DNA from: Chloroflexota bacterium
GTDB taxonomy: Bacteria > Chloroflexota > Anaerolineae > DTLA01
Direction of reading: 5' to 3'
Length of the DNA: 64,000 nt
Assembly: GCA_014360805.1 (NCBI GenBank)
Contig: JACIWU010000004.1
Coordinates: 1 to 64,000 of the forward strand
Both the position numbers and the translations under genes were made by a program. Of this stretch, positions 44,001-53,985 are shown piece after piece. Numbering within the stretch: the stretch's first letter is position 1; each line of letters begins with the position of its first letter. The notes beneath the pieces were generated by a model, which was not told the origin of the DNA, did not search any database, and saw nothing but the letters and a program-made list of their open reading frames with translations.

Positions 44001-47000
44001 CTACTTCACCATGCGGTATATCTTCACTTCCTGGCTGGAGAACGCCAATTCCAGGATACCCTGCTCCGCCCACCGGTCAAACTTCGCCGGGCCTTCCTCG
44101 CCGTACAGCGCCCGCTCCAACTGGCCGACGTAGATGAACGACACGCCGTACTTCCTCAGCAGCGCCAATGCCATCTCATCGTCCGCCGTTGTGTAGATGG
44201 TGCGAACATCATCCACGCGCCCTTCTACCGTGCCGCCTGGCATCAGCATGCGCTGTTGCACCTGATGCCATCGCCAGCCAACAACGTTCGGCAGGCCCGT
44301 ATAGATAGACACGCGCGAACCCCAACGGTATTCGCCCGTCTGGCCCTCCAGGATCACCGGAGAACCTTCCGCGTTCGCCAACAGCCAGAGGATGCCTTCC
44401 TTGTCCCACTTGAGGTCTAGAACCCGCTCGTTCTCCCAGTACTGCGCCTTCGGCGAGTCCATGTACGCCATGCCATCCAGCGAAGGGCCTAGGCTCGCGT
44501 CGTAGCGCAGGCCGATGCGCGCTGGCGTCGCGGTTACCGTGTACAGCAGCGACATGGCGACAAGGAACGCCACGCCGCCCCGGAAGAACCTCTGCCAGCC
44601 GCGCGCCCAGTTGCGGCTGCGCTCGGCCAGATGCGCCAGCGCCACGGCAGCGGCGATGGCCCACATGACCCAAACCTGCAAGTAGAACTTGAACACGGTG
44701 TTCATCCGCCCGATGTCGCCTTTGAGCACCACGATCTCCACAGCCATGCTCAACGCAAGGCCGCCCAGGATGAGCAGCGCCACGAACCGCTCTTCCGGCG
44801 ACGCGCGCCTCCGGAAGAATAGCGCCATCGCGATAATGAACGGCACCAGGAGAAACGCCACCACCGGATACTTCAATTGCACCAGCAGGTAGGCCCCCAT
44901 CGCCAGCGCCACGACGGTCATCACCAGCCCTGTCCACCACCCCGCGAACGTCGGACTCAACGCCTGAGTAAGCGACCACCGTCTGGCGGCCTGACTCCGA
45001 CGGACGGACATGCGCCCGATCCAGCCCATCACGCCGCCCGCGCCCCTGCCGAGGCCCTTGTCCAGCAGATACGCCAACAGGATGAAGAGCCACAGCCCCG
45101 ATATGGTCAGGAATTCCAAGAGCCGTGTCCGCTGCCCCTTCCACAACTCCACGCTCGTGTAGTAACTGCCATAGTAGGCGTGGAACGGATAGAACAGCGC
45201 CACCGCCAGGGCCGCCACGAACACCGCCTGGGCCGCCACCTTCAGCAGCCACTGCCAGGCGATTCGGCCTTCGCGGGCATAGCCCCGAATCAGCAGCGCC
45301 CCCACGCCGACAACGAAGTAGGTCGGGAAATCCCACGTGTTCGTCGGCCACAACGCCCCCAACACCAACGCCAGCCCCATCAGAACGCCCAGGTCCCAGT
45401 CCCGCGCCAGGCCCGCCAGCCGCGCCAGAATGGACGCATTCGGCGCAGGACGCGAGGCTTCTGTCCCCGCGCGCGCCCCGCGCACGATGTTCACCGCCAT
45501 CCCCAGCGCCAACAGCGTGAACGGAAGCGCGATGAGGTGCGCGTGCAAATCGGCGAACAAGAACGTGAAGAACGGGAACTCGTTCACCGTGTCCGGAATC
45601 GTGCGGGTGGCGTTCCAGAACCACCACTCCCTTGCGAACCCCAGCGACGCCCCCGAAAGTACCTTCCACAACCCCGTGAGCGCCCGCACAACAGGAACCA
45701 GCCCGGGAACGCTGCTCTTGAACTCGGGCACACCTTGCCGAATCAAGCCCCCGACGATGAGGTTCATGTTCCCCAGATTGCCGAAGAACACGACGAATGC
45801 GACGCCCACAAGCCCGTACAGCCACCCCTGGACGCGCGTGCCCAGTGCGCCCCGGACGCGCTCCGGCAGCAGGTGGTAGGTAACGGTGAACGCGCCCATC
45901 CCCGTCAGCGCCGCCAGCAGGGGCACCGCCAGGTTGAACCCCACCCACGGCACGATGCCCGTGAACTTGATGAGCGTGGCCACAATCACCTGGCCCCAGT
46001 AGTAGTAATTCAGGTATCCGCCCGCGAACCACGGGTCATACGGCGGGAACGTGGTGCTCTTGATGACCGCGTTCAGGTAGGCGAACTCCATCGGCTTCTC
46101 GCCGCCGAGATAGTTGTGCCACAGGTCAGGGTTGCCCCAGCGGACCAGCAGCCAGGCGAAGAACAACACGAGGAAAAGTCCCTCTATCGCAGCCAGATGT
46201 CGCCACCGCTCCCGCAGGAACTGCCGCAGGGATCGCCGCTCCGCATACGCCACCGCCCCCGCCGCCAGAGCCAGCAGCACCAGCGCGATGCCGATGGTCA
46301 GCCGCGTGAACCAAGCAACCCGCAGCGCCACCAGAATCCAACTCACGAACACCAGCAGGAGTATGCCAAAGGTCTTGGCGAGCGCGTATCCGCGGTCCGT
46401 CATGCTGCGGAACAGCGGGAACCCGATGAGGAACCCGAGCACGCCGAGCAATTCCACGAGGAGCAACCACACCAGCGTCGGCACCCGATTCACCCAGGAG
46501 TCGGGGTTGAAGATCTCCCGCCATGTGCCGCCCTGTTGCTGGATGGACAAATCCTCTGGCGTGAGCAGGAGCGTCTTGTACCTGGATGCCTCGCGCGCCG
46601 TGTAGTGGGGAATCGCCCGCCAGTCCGCGGGGGCAATCGCCGCGGCGATCTGTTCCGCCGTGATCGGCTCCACCTTCTGGAACAACAAGACCTTGGCGTG
46701 ATCGTAAACCGTGAACGCTTCCTCCGACTTGTCGTCGTTGAACACCAGGCCGTCCAGTTGGGGATAGGACGTAAACTCGCCCACGAGTTTGAACCCCAAC
46801 TGGCCCGCGAACAGCAAGTCGTAGAACTTGGTGGCCATGGGGAAGCGCGCCGCCATTCGGGGGATAGACCCATATCCGCGCTGGCTCGTGAAGCAGATAT
46901 AGTCGGCCTGGGTCAGCATCTCCTGGAAGTGGCGCAGTTTATCGGGGCTCTCGTCATCGTACACCCGCAACTCGGGGATGTTGTAGTTGCGGAAGGGATC

Positions 47001-48803
47001 GCGCCCCACTTCGCTGAAGGGCACTTTGGGGTCGTCGTAGGTCTCCTGCAGAATCGTGCTGCTCTCGGCGATCAGCGACGCGCCCTCGGTAACCGAAAAC
47101 TTCGCCACGTAGCGCACGCCCGGCGCCATGGTCAGGCCGCGCATCTCAAGCCGATACGCCCGCCCTTTGCCGTCCGCGTCGGGCGCGAAGATGCCGCTCA
47201 ACTCCGCCGACACGAGGGTATCTTCCGGCCACATTTCGCGGGCCACCTCTACCCGCAGCGTGCTCGGCGCCGTCCCGTCGCTCCGCAGGTGATTCAGCGT
47301 AACGTCCACGATGTCGCCGGATTCGGGCAGGGAGAACGAGGCGAAGGCCGGCGACGACGGCGAGAGAATCTGGCCGTGCGGGATGCCCAACTGATACTGG
47401 CGGATTGTGCCGTCCGCCGTGCGGTAGTGCAGCGTGGCCGCCATGGGCACGTTCTCGTAAATCCACGTGCTGGCCGCCATGCGCGGGTGCGGGCGCGTGT
47501 AGATGCCCGCGAACGCCACGCCGTACACCGCCGTGCTGACCACCACCAGCACCGCCAGCAGCGCCGCCGCCCGCCTGGCCCATGCGCCGCGATTTCGGGC
47601 CTGGCGATATACCCAGGCGATTCCGAAGGCCGCCAGCAGCGCCATCGCCGGATAGATGGGGATGAAGTAGCGCATGGACTTCACGAACTGCCCGCCCTGA
47701 TACACGAACAGCAGCGTAACCCATGCCCACGGCAGCAGGTGCGCCATCCGCTTCTTGGACAGCATCTCCCAGCCGCCCGCAGCCCACCCCACAAAGGCCG
47801 CCAGCGCCATGGGCACGCCCATCCCAAACAGCACCATGTTGTACAGTGGGAAAATGTACGGCGTGCGGTTGGCCCACTGGAACCCCCATGGCGGGTCGGC
47901 CTTGCCAGTCTGGTACATTTGGGCTTCCTTCATGTTCGCCAAGAAGTCCGGCGACAGGGTAAAGTTCAGGAAACTCGGCCCCGAGAAGGCGTAGGGCTGG
48001 AACACTCGGAACGCCAGCAGCACCCCCAGGCCCAGCAGCCCCAGCCGAAGGATCGTGCGCTCGGCCCAGACCTCATCGCGGTGCGTGCGGAGCGCGAACA
48101 TCAGCCAGGCCAGCCCCGCCACCGCGCCGAACAGCGCCATGCTGATCTTGGACGCCATCCCGGCCCCCACGACTACGCCTAGCACGAAGAACTGCCACCA
48201 GCGCCCCTGCTCCACCGCGTACACGGCGCACAGCAGGCCCAGCGTCGCGAAGAACGCCGCGAACGTGTCCACGGCGAAGAAGTGCGACAGTTGGATATCC
48301 AGCACGGTGAACGCCAGCAGCCCCGCGGCCACCAGCCCCACCTTCTTGGAGTACAACCGCTTGCCCAGAAGATAGATGACGATCACCGACCCCACGTCTA
48401 TCAGCGCCGACGCCGCGCGCCCCACCAGGTGAATCTGCCCGTACCCCGACTTGTGCAGCAGGTCGCCAAGCCGATGCACCAGGAACAGCGGCAACTCGCC
48501 GTAGACCCAGAACGTGAAGTTCTTGTTGCGCGGGTTCAGCGGCGACTGGGCCGTGTTGAAGTACTCCGCAATGGACTTGGGCCAGCGGATGTCGTTCAGC
48601 ACCATGCGTAGGAAACGCTCATCGGGGTGGATGCCGTGGCCCTTGTCCCAGTCCAGCCCTATCAGGCGCAGCGCCAACGCCGCCGCAAGAATCGCGGCCA
48701 GCACGATAGCGCTGTTGCTCGGGTGAAGCAGCCACCGCACCGCGATGCCCAATGCCTGCGCCCCACGTGCGGCCCATTGTTTCACCAGCGACACCGACTT
48801 CAT
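44001..48803 (-). CDS. Giant membrane protein: GT39-like glycosyltransferase fused to a YYY domain
   Basis: About 1600 residues. Residues about 1-480: a PMT/GT39-like transferase with the acidic pair in GHGIHPDERFLRMVL, ten-odd hydrophobic segments and FFAVDTFAAFFATLGLLC. About 480-800: an outer domain with beta-rich signal-like strands and TSQRGYGSIPRMAARFP. About 800 to the end: a complete YYY domain (GGEKPMEFAYLNAVIKSTTF, GGYLNYYYWGQVIVATL, FADLHAHLIALPFTLLALGM, NTWDFPTYF, FKFYLQVWVMWAIAAAVAL). The start is uncertain. ATG 48803 has AGAGG at a good distance; ATG 48863 would add 20 residues. It is likely to attach a sugar chosen by the YYY part. No frameshift is seen at the join. Confidence 0.85.
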   Translation of the reverse strand: MKSVSLVKQWAARGAQALGIAVRWLLHPSNSAIVLAAILAAALALRLIGLDWDKGHGIHPDERFLRMVLNDIRWPKSIAEYFNTAQSPLNPRNKNFTFWVYGELPLFLVHRLGDLLHKSGYGQIHLVGRAASALIDVGSVIVIYLLGKRLYSKKVGLVAAGLLAFTVLDIQLSHFFAVDTFAAFFATLGLLCAVYAVEQGRWWQFFVLGVVVGAGMASKISMALFGAVAGLAWLMFALRTHRDEVWAERTILRLGLLGLGVLLAFRVFQPYAFSGPSFLNFTLSPDFLANMKEAQMYQTGKADPPWGFQWANRTPYIFPLYNMVLFGMGVPMALAAFVGWAAGGWEMLSKKRMAHLLPWAWVTLLFVYQGGQFVKSMRYFIPIYPAMALLAAFGIAWVYRQARNRGAWARRAAALLAVLVVVSTAVYGVAFAGIYTRPHPRMAASTWIYENVPMAATLHYRTADGTIRQYQLGIPHGQILSPSSPAFASFSLPESGDIVDVTLNHLRSDGTAPSTLRVEVAREMWPEDTLVSAELSGIFAPDADGKGRAYRLEMRGLTMAPGVRYVAKFSVTEGASLIAESSTILQETYDDPKVPFSEVGRDPFRNYNIPELRVYDDESPDKLRHFQEMLTQADYICFTSQRGYGSIPRMAARFPMATKFYDLLFAGQLGFKLVGEFTSYPQLDGLVFNDDKSEEAFTVYDHAKVLLFQKVEPITAEQIAAAIAPADWRAIPHYTAREASRYKTLLLTPEDLSIQQQGGTWREIFNPDSWVNRVPTLVWLLLVELLGVLGFLIGFPLFRSMTDRGYALAKTFGILLLVFVSWILVALRVAWFTRLTIGIALVLLALAAGAVAYAERRSLRQFLRERWRHLAAIEGLFLVLFFAWLLVRWGNPDLWHNYLGGEKPMEFAYLNAVIKSTTFPPYDPWFAGGYLNYYYWGQVIVATLIKFTGIVPWVGFNLAVPLLAALTGMGAFTVTYHLLPERVRGALGTRVQGWLYGLVGVAFVVFFGNLGNMNLIVGGLIRQGVPEFKSSVPGLVPVVRALTGLWKVLSGASLGFAREWWFWNATRTIPDTVNEFPFFTFLFADLHAHLIALPFTLLALGMAVNIVRGARAGTEASRPAPNASILARLAGLARDWDLGVLMGLALVLGALWPTNTWDFPTYFVVGVGALLIRGYAREGRIAWQWLLKVAAQAVFVAALAVALFYPFHAYYGSYYTSVELWKGQRTRLLEFLTISGLWLFILLAYLLDKGLGRGAGGVMGWIGRMSVRRSQAARRWSLTQALSPTFAGWWTGLVMTVVALAMGAYLLVQLKYPVVAFLLVPFIIAMALFFRRRASPEERFVALLILGGLALSMAVEIVVLKGDIGRMNTVFKFYLQVWVMWAIAAAVALAHLAERSRNWARGWQRFFRGGVAFLVAMSLLYTVTATPARIGLRYDASLGPSLDGMAYMDSPKAQYWENERVLDLKWDKEGILWLLANAEGSPVILEGQTGEYRWGSRVSIYTGLPNVVGWRWHQVQQRMLMPGGTVEGRVDDVRTIYTTADDEMALALLRKYGVSFIYVGQLERALYGEEGPAKFDRWAEQGILELAFSSQEVKIYRMVK

Positions 48804-48896
48804 GTTCCAAATCCTCTGTACGGTTTCCCTCGCCGTGCGACGCGCAAACAAGTTGTCCTCCATGTTGCAGCCTGCAAGGTACATGCCCATCCGCCC

Positions 48897-50894
48897 CTAC
48901 GGGTTGGCCGCCGCCTCCACCACACTGCGCGGCACCACATATGCCGTGAACAGCAAATCCTGCGACTTGGCATGGGCGAAGTCCCGAATCTTGCCTCCGG
49001 GGTACTTCTCCTTCACGAAGTTCCACTCCCACAGGCGCTCCGGCAAGAACACGAACACGGCCCCCTTATCCGGCAGCACGAAGTCGGGCGCGCCCGACAG
49101 CGGCTGGAGCACGTCCACCCCCTCCACGCCGCGGGCGATAAACGGGATGGTGGCGAACCCGTAGTACATCCGCCCTGGCCCGAAGAAGTAGCAGCGATAG
49201 TCGGGCCCCAGGTCTCGCAGGTAGTAGCCCATCTCCGTCGCCACTTCGCCGTTGAGGCTCCCGTACAACCGCTTGGGCATCAGCCTGTGGAAATAGTACA
49301 CCGTCCCGATGAGGGCCAGGCACACCAGCGAGACGGCGATGACCCGGTCGCTCCAGGCGCGCGCCTTGCCCAGCGCCGCGCCGAACATGTCCCACGTCCG
49401 CGTGAGCGCCAGCGCCACGAACAGGCTGGCCGACGGCGCCAGGGTGATGAGCCGCTGACTGCTGGGCGGGCTTTCGGTCATCATGCCGCCCAGGATGAGG
49501 CCAAGCCAGAACCATACCAGGAACGGCAGGTAGGGCTCGCGGCGCCAGCGGAACGTCGCCAACACAAGCCCCAGCAGGAAGAATATGGACGACGCGAAAT
49601 CCATGAGGGGGATAGTCGCGCCGTACCACACCGTGCGGTCGTGATAGTAATTGAACGCGAAGAAGGCCCGCTGGAACTGATCGGCCAGGATGCGCACCAT
49701 GGGACGCCCCGTGATTTGCACCTCGCGCTCCAGCCAGCCCGACTGGATGATGCCCACCATGTTCAGCCGCGCGTTGAAATCGTCGGGGTGCTTGTAGTAG
49801 AAGTAGCCCAGCGGCAGCGCCACCACGAAAGCCGCGCCCGCCAGCACCAGCAGATTGGACGCCTGCCCCTGGAGTTTGCGCTCATCCAGCAGGGCTACCA
49901 TCACCAGGTACGCCGCCACCACCACGAAGGTCAACCGAGCGCCCGCGTAGAAGTAGATGCTCCCGCCGAGGAACACCCCCGCCAGCGCGAAATCCAGCGG
50001 CTGCCGCGTGGACAGCCCGCGCGTGAGGAAGTACAGCACCAGCGCCATGAACAGCGCGTCGGCCACCTGGTTAGACCCCAGGCGGCTGTAGTGAATGTGA
50101 TAGTGGTATGCGGTCAGGAAGAACCCGCTCACCAGCGCCAGCCGCTTCCCGAAAAGGCGACGCACCAGCAGGTAGAACACCAGAATCGTAACCGTACCCA
50201 CGAAGGCCCAGGGCAGGCGCAGGGTCGTAACGCTGATGCCGAAGACCTTGAACCATGCCGCCTGCCACAGGAACGACATGGTCGGCACACCCAGCCAGCC
50301 GGTTTCAAACATGTTGGTCTTCGCGCCCGTCAGGAAGTCTATGGCCTCCAGCCCCTGCGACCCCTCGTCTCCGCCCACGTTGGCCGGGATGCCAGCCAGG
50401 TTCACGCCGCGCAGCAAAGCCCCCGCAATCAACATCAGGGCCACCGCCGCGATCTCCCAGCGGTTCGCGTAGGCCCTGCGCTTGAGGTCGGCCCAGGTAG
50501 GCCACGCCGGTCGGTGCACGTAGGCCACGACAAACAAGATGATGGCCACGAGCCACAGGTACAGCGCCGTCCAGTACGTGGCGGGGCGGCCGATGATGAT
50601 CCGAAGGCACAGGCCTGCAGCCAGCAGCGAAGCGGCCACCAGCCCAATCCGCACGGGCCTGGCCCACAGCAACGGGCGCGCCGCCTGTTGCGGTTGAGGG
50701 GGTGCTTCGCCGATGCCCGCGCGCTCGGCCATGCGGTTCAGCACCAGGAACAGCACGGCGCTGATGGCGTACAACACCACCCCGTCGGCGAACGCCGGTC
50801 TCTGCCGCGCAAGCAGGTACTGCCCCCACAGCGCCAGGGCCAGGCAGACCGCAACCCCCAGTCCGAGCCATCGTCGCTGGATTCCCTGCGTCAT
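48897..50894 (-). CDS. GT39-like membrane glycosyltransferase
   Basis: A 665-residue polytopic transferase of the PMT/ArnT superfamily (GT39/GT83-like). The first outer loop reads NVGGDEGSQGLEAIDFLTG, with the catalytic-type acidic pair; about 12 hydrophobic segments follow, with HYHIHYSRLGSNQVADALF in a conserved outer loop. The C-terminal 170 residues are outside the membrane and end in a strand-rich domain. The ATG at 50894, with GGGAGC upstream, starts MTQGIQRRWLG. It probably transfers a sugar from a polyprenyl-phosphate donor to lipid or glycan outside the cytoplasm. It is 13 bases downstream of the methyltransferase gene. Confidence 0.85.
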   Translation of the reverse strand: MTQGIQRRWLGLGVAVCLALALWGQYLLARQRPAFADGVVLYAISAVLFLVLNRMAERAGIGEAPPQPQQAARPLLWARPVRIGLVAASLLAAGLCLRIIIGRPATYWTALYLWLVAIILFVVAYVHRPAWPTWADLKRRAYANRWEIAAVALMLIAGALLRGVNLAGIPANVGGDEGSQGLEAIDFLTGAKTNMFETGWLGVPTMSFLWQAAWFKVFGISVTTLRLPWAFVGTVTILVFYLLVRRLFGKRLALVSGFFLTAYHYHIHYSRLGSNQVADALFMALVLYFLTRGLSTRQPLDFALAGVFLGGSIYFYAGARLTFVVVAAYLVMVALLDERKLQGQASNLLVLAGAAFVVALPLGYFYYKHPDDFNARLNMVGIIQSGWLEREVQITGRPMVRILADQFQRAFFAFNYYHDRTVWYGATIPLMDFASSIFFLLGLVLATFRWRREPYLPFLVWFWLGLILGGMMTESPPSSQRLITLAPSASLFVALALTRTWDMFGAALGKARAWSDRVIAVSLVCLALIGTVYYFHRLMPKRLYGSLNGEVATEMGYYLRDLGPDYRCYFFGPGRMYYGFATIPFIARGVEGVDVLQPLSGAPDFVLPDKGAVFVFLPERLWEWNFVKEKYPGGKIRDFAHAKSQDLLFTAYVVPRSVVEAAANP

Positions 50895-50907
50895 CGCCTT
50901 GCTCCCA

Positions 50908-51741
50908 TCACTCCAGAACGCGCGCCTTTGTAGCCACAAGGAAGATATATCCCCCCGGGTTCGGCGCAGGCTCCTCGTAGTACCGCCGCAGCCACAGGTT
51001 GGGAACCACATAGTTCCACTTGCCCCGGGCGATATTCCACCTGCCAAGGACTTTGTTCCACACCAGGGAAGGCACGCCGTAGTAGTGCGCCAGGTCAATG
51101 GCCTGCAGCGCCGCGTGCGACAGGTAGTACTGCCAGCGCTCCACCGCGAACCCTGCGTCAGCCAAGCGCGCAACCCATGTCTGGGGTGGGTCGCAGTGGT
51201 AGTGCCGCGCCTTTCGGTTGAACCATTCGCCATAGGCGCGCGCGAGGCGCCGCAACCCCAGGCGCCGGCAGGCGGTGCTCCCGAACAGCATCTCCGCGAA
51301 CCGATGACTGGGCACGGTGAGCGCGAATCGCCCGCCCACGGCCAACACGCGATTCGCCTCGCGCAGCACTGCGTCCACGTCGGGGATGTGCTCCAGCACG
51401 CAGTTGCTCACCACGGTTCGGAACGCGCCGTCGGCAAACGGCAGGCGCGTGCCGCTGGCGATCAGCGCATACCGGTAGGCCCGACGCGCACGGGCCTGGC
51501 GCACGCCTTCGGCCCACGTGTCAACCCCCGCCAGCCACCGCCCGCCGGCCAGAATCTGCGCGAAAATGCCATCGCCACAGCCGATGTCCAGCACAGGCTC
51601 CGGCATCTCCACCTCGGCCAGCAGCCGACACTCCACGGCGCGAATCAGCGCGCGAAAGGCCGGCACCTCCGGCAGATGCAGCCCGAAGTAGTCCGGCCTA
51701 CCCTGCGCGCTTGGCGGTGAGGCGTTCAAAGAGTTCTTCAT
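50908..51741 (-). CDS. Class I SAM-dependent methyltransferase
   Basis: A 277-residue Rossmann methyltransferase of the Methyltransf_11 type. SAM motif I is EPVLDIGCGDGIFAQIL, followed by GVDTWAEGVRQARAR, SNCVLEHIPDVDAVLREANR and VLAVGGRFALTVPSHRFAEM. The rest holds an extended region (RRLARAYGEWFNRKARHYHC) of a kind seen in sugar or lipid methyltransferases of surface-glycan loci. The ATG at 51741 overlaps the glycosyltransferase gene by 44 bases; it has a poor ribosome-binding site, so a different start is possible. Presumably modifies a sugar made by this cluster. Confidence 0.8.
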   Translation of the reverse strand: MKNSLNASPPSAQGRPDYFGLHLPEVPAFRALIRAVECRLLAEVEMPEPVLDIGCGDGIFAQILAGGRWLAGVDTWAEGVRQARARRAYRYALIASGTRLPFADGAFRTVVSNCVLEHIPDVDAVLREANRVLAVGGRFALTVPSHRFAEMLFGSTACRRLGLRRLARAYGEWFNRKARHYHCDPPQTWVARLADAGFAVERWQYYLSHAALQAIDLAHYYGVPSLVWNKVLGRWNIARGKWNYVVPNLWLRRYYEEPAPNPGGYIFLVATKARVLE

Positions 51742-52852
51742 AGAGTTTCTGCGTCGTCTCCAGGCTGAAGGCGCGCTCAATCTCCTCGCGCGGGCGCACG
51801 TACTGCTCGCGGTTGCGGATGACGCGGACAATCGCCTCGGCCAGGGCCACCTCGTTGCGAATCGGCACCGTCTCGCCCATGCCCGTTACGCGGGTCGGCA
51901 CACGCACGCCCGGCAGGTTGCTCGCCACCACCGGCGTCCCGCACAGCATCGCCTCCACCTGCACCAGGCCGAACGATTCGGTGGAGTTGATGCTTGGCAG
52001 CACCACCACATCGCACACCGAGAAGAAATCGGCCATCCTCTGCGGCGACAGAACCCCCAAGAACGCCAAGTACTCGGCATACTCGTCCATGGTCGGCTTC
52101 AGGCGCTCGTACACCCGCTCGCCGATGACGTTCTGGTACTCGCCCGCAAACAGAATCTTGATGTTCGGGATTTCCGTCAGGATGTAGGGAATCGCGCCCA
52201 GCAGGTACTCTACGCCCTTCTCGGCGGCGAAGCGGGCCGCAAACCCGATGACCTTCTTGCCTTCCAGCCCATGCTCCTGGCGCAGGGCCTCGCATCCGCC
52301 AGCGTCCGCCGGCGGCATGATCACGGGCGGGGGAATCACGCACCGCTTGCGGGCAAACTTGCGCAGGTACCGCGAGTTCTCGGCGTAGTCCTCGGTATAG
52401 GCCACAACCGAATTGGCCAGCAGGCCCGCGATGTAGTTGCTCACGAACACTACCTGATCCACAAATCGGTTGAACAGGCCAGGCGGCAACTGCAAATCGC
52501 AGTGGTACGTCAGCACCGCAGGTCGGCCCGCCAGCCGCGCAAGGCCGGCCAGCACGCTCGCCTCAAACTGGGGCAGGTGGATGCTCACCACATCGTGCCG
52601 CCGAATCTCGCGCCAGGCGTACCAGGGGAACGACGGCATCACCACGCCCTTGCTGATGCGCCAGGCCACCGGCACCCGAACGACGCGCACGCCGTCGTCG
52701 TCCTCTTCGGCGGGCAGGTCTTTGCTGTACTGCGACGTGAGCACCGTTACCTGGTGCCCCCGCGCGGCCATCACGTGGGCCAGCCGTTGCACGTAGATGG
52801 TGAGGCCCGAAACGTGGGGCCTGTAGTACGTCAGGGCAAACAGGATTCTCAC
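51698..52852 (-). CDS. GT4-family glycosyltransferase
   Basis: A 384-residue GT-B enzyme. N-terminal GALTYYRPHVSGLT-type donor loop (LTYYRPHVSGLTIYVQRLAH), the middle linker VIGFAARFAAEKGVEYLL, and the C-terminal EX7E motif in STESFGLVQVEAMLCGTPVV. It is cytosolic and probably membrane-associated, using a nucleotide sugar. The start at 52852 is 14 bases from the epimerase stop. It is the likely initiating or extending step on the lipid carrier, with the GT39 and YYY proteins acting outside. Confidence 0.92.
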   Translation of the reverse strand: MRILFALTYYRPHVSGLTIYVQRLAHVMAARGHQVTVLTSQYSKDLPAEEDDDGVRVVRVPVAWRISKGVVMPSFPWYAWREIRRHDVVSIHLPQFEASVLAGLARLAGRPAVLTYHCDLQLPPGLFNRFVDQVVFVSNYIAGLLANSVVAYTEDYAENSRYLRKFARKRCVIPPPVIMPPADAGGCEALRQEHGLEGKKVIGFAARFAAEKGVEYLLGAIPYILTEIPNIKILFAGEYQNVIGERVYERLKPTMDEYAEYLAFLGVLSPQRMADFFSVCDVVVLPSINSTESFGLVQVEAMLCGTPVVASNLPGVRVPTRVTGMGETVPIRNEVALAEAIVRVIRNREQYVRPREEIERAFSLETTQKLYEELFERLTAKRAG

Positions 52853-52865
52853 CTACAACCCCCGT

Positions 52866-53903
52866 CTACATGGAGTCAAAAAGCCCCGGATTGTCCCGCA
52901 CCCAGTGCCACAGGCGCGCGATGCCCTCCTCTTTGCTAACCCGAGGCTCCCACCCGAAAGCCTGCTTTGCTTTCGCGCAGTTGCTCACGTACACCAGTTG
53001 GTCGCCGGGCCGCCACGGCCCCCACCCCGCCGCCTCAACCGGCTTGCCGGCCAGGCGCGCCAGAATCTCCTTGAACTCGGCCCAGATGGAGATGGTGTTG
53101 GCCGCGCCGCCCCCGATGTTGAACACCTGCCCCGCCGTGCGGTCAAGGTGCTCGGGAGCCATCCGCAGCGCCCGCACCAGGTCGTCGGCAAACAGGATGT
53201 CGCGCACCTGCTTGCCGTCCCCGTAGATGGTAATGGGCCGATTGCGCACGGCCGAAATCACGAAGTGGGCCACCCACCCCTGGTCTTCCACGCCGAACTG
53301 CCGCGTGCCGTAGATGCAACTCATACGGAAAACGATGGTTGGAATCCCGTAGATGCGGTAGTAGTCGCGGACATACTGGTCGGCCGCGCCTTTGGAGCAG
53401 CCGTAGGGCGAGTGGAAATCCAGGGGCCGCGTCTCGTCTATGCCGTCTGGGAAATCCCGATACGCATAGCGGGTCGCCGATTCCACGATGACCACATCCT
53501 CCATGCCCCCGTACACCTTGTTCGTAGACGTGAACAGGACGACGGGATGATCGGCCACCGTGCGGGCGGCCTCCAGTACGTTGAACGTGCCCAGGGCGTT
53601 GACCTCAAAGTCCTCGCGTGGGTCCTGCACCGAGGTGGTAACCGCCACCTGCGCGGCGAAATGGTAGATGCGGTCCTTGCCCCGTGCCGCCTCGGCCACG
53701 GCCCGAAAATCCCGCACATCCCCCTCAATCAGGCGAAATGCCTTGCCGTGCACAGAGGCCAACCAAGCCGCGTTGAGTTTGGAACCGGCCCGCGAGAGAT
53801 TGTCAAAAACCGTAACGTCATAGCCATCGGAGAGAAGCGAGTGGACCAGGTTGGAGCCGATGAAACCGGCGCCCCCTGTTACCAGTATCCTCGGTCCGGC
53901 CAC
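52866..53903 (-). CDS. NAD-dependent sugar epimerase/dehydratase, CDP-paratose 2-epimerase-like
   Basis: A 345-residue extended SDR. NAD motif VTGGAGFIGSNLVHSLL, DNLSRAGSKLNAAWL (this Asn-Trp form is typical of CDP-paratose/CDP-tyvelose epimerases), TSTNKVYGG, and the YxxxK catalytic pair in SPYGCSKGAADQYV. It makes a nucleotide sugar for the downstream transferases. The start is a GTG at 53903 with GAGGAGGG upstream. It is the first gene after the promoter at 53936-53964. Because SDRs with different sugars look alike, the specific product is not certain. Confidence 0.85.
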   Translation of the reverse strand: MAGPRILVTGGAGFIGSNLVHSLLSDGYDVTVFDNLSRAGSKLNAAWLASVHGKAFRLIEGDVRDFRAVAEAARGKDRIYHFAAQVAVTTSVQDPREDFEVNALGTFNVLEAARTVADHPVVLFTSTNKVYGGMEDVVIVESATRYAYRDFPDGIDETRPLDFHSPYGCSKGAADQYVRDYYRIYGIPTIVFRMSCIYGTRQFGVEDQGWVAHFVISAVRNRPITIYGDGKQVRDILFADDLVRALRMAPEHLDRTAGQVFNIGGGAANTISIWAEFKEILARLAGKPVEAAGWGPWRPGDQLVYVSNCAKAKQAFGWEPRVSKEEGIARLWHWVRDNPGLFDSM

Positions 53904-53935
53904 AATGCCCTCCTCATATCCCTAGTCGGTGTGCC

Positions 53936-53964
53936 ATTATAATCCCTTGCCAAATCTTGGACAA
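53936..53964 (-). promoter_or_regulatory. Promoter of the epimerase-glycosyltransferase operon
   Basis: Minus strand TTGTCC (53964-53959), 17-base spacer, TATAAT (53941-53936). It drives the epimerase and probably the genes down to the 36.8-kb end of the glycan cluster. Confidence 0.7.
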
Positions 53965-53985
53965 AACAGGCCGCCAGCCCCCACG

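Noticed and set aside
44877-48182. An 1101-codon plus-strand open frame inside the GT39-YYY fusion gene
   Set aside because: It is antisense to membrane-protein coding sequence and has biased His/Arg/Gln content with no motif.
50895-51233. An N-terminal extension of the GT39-like transferase frame
   Set aside because: It runs through the methyltransferase gene in another frame and lacks hydrophobic segments. The ATG at 50894 begins the family-like sequence.
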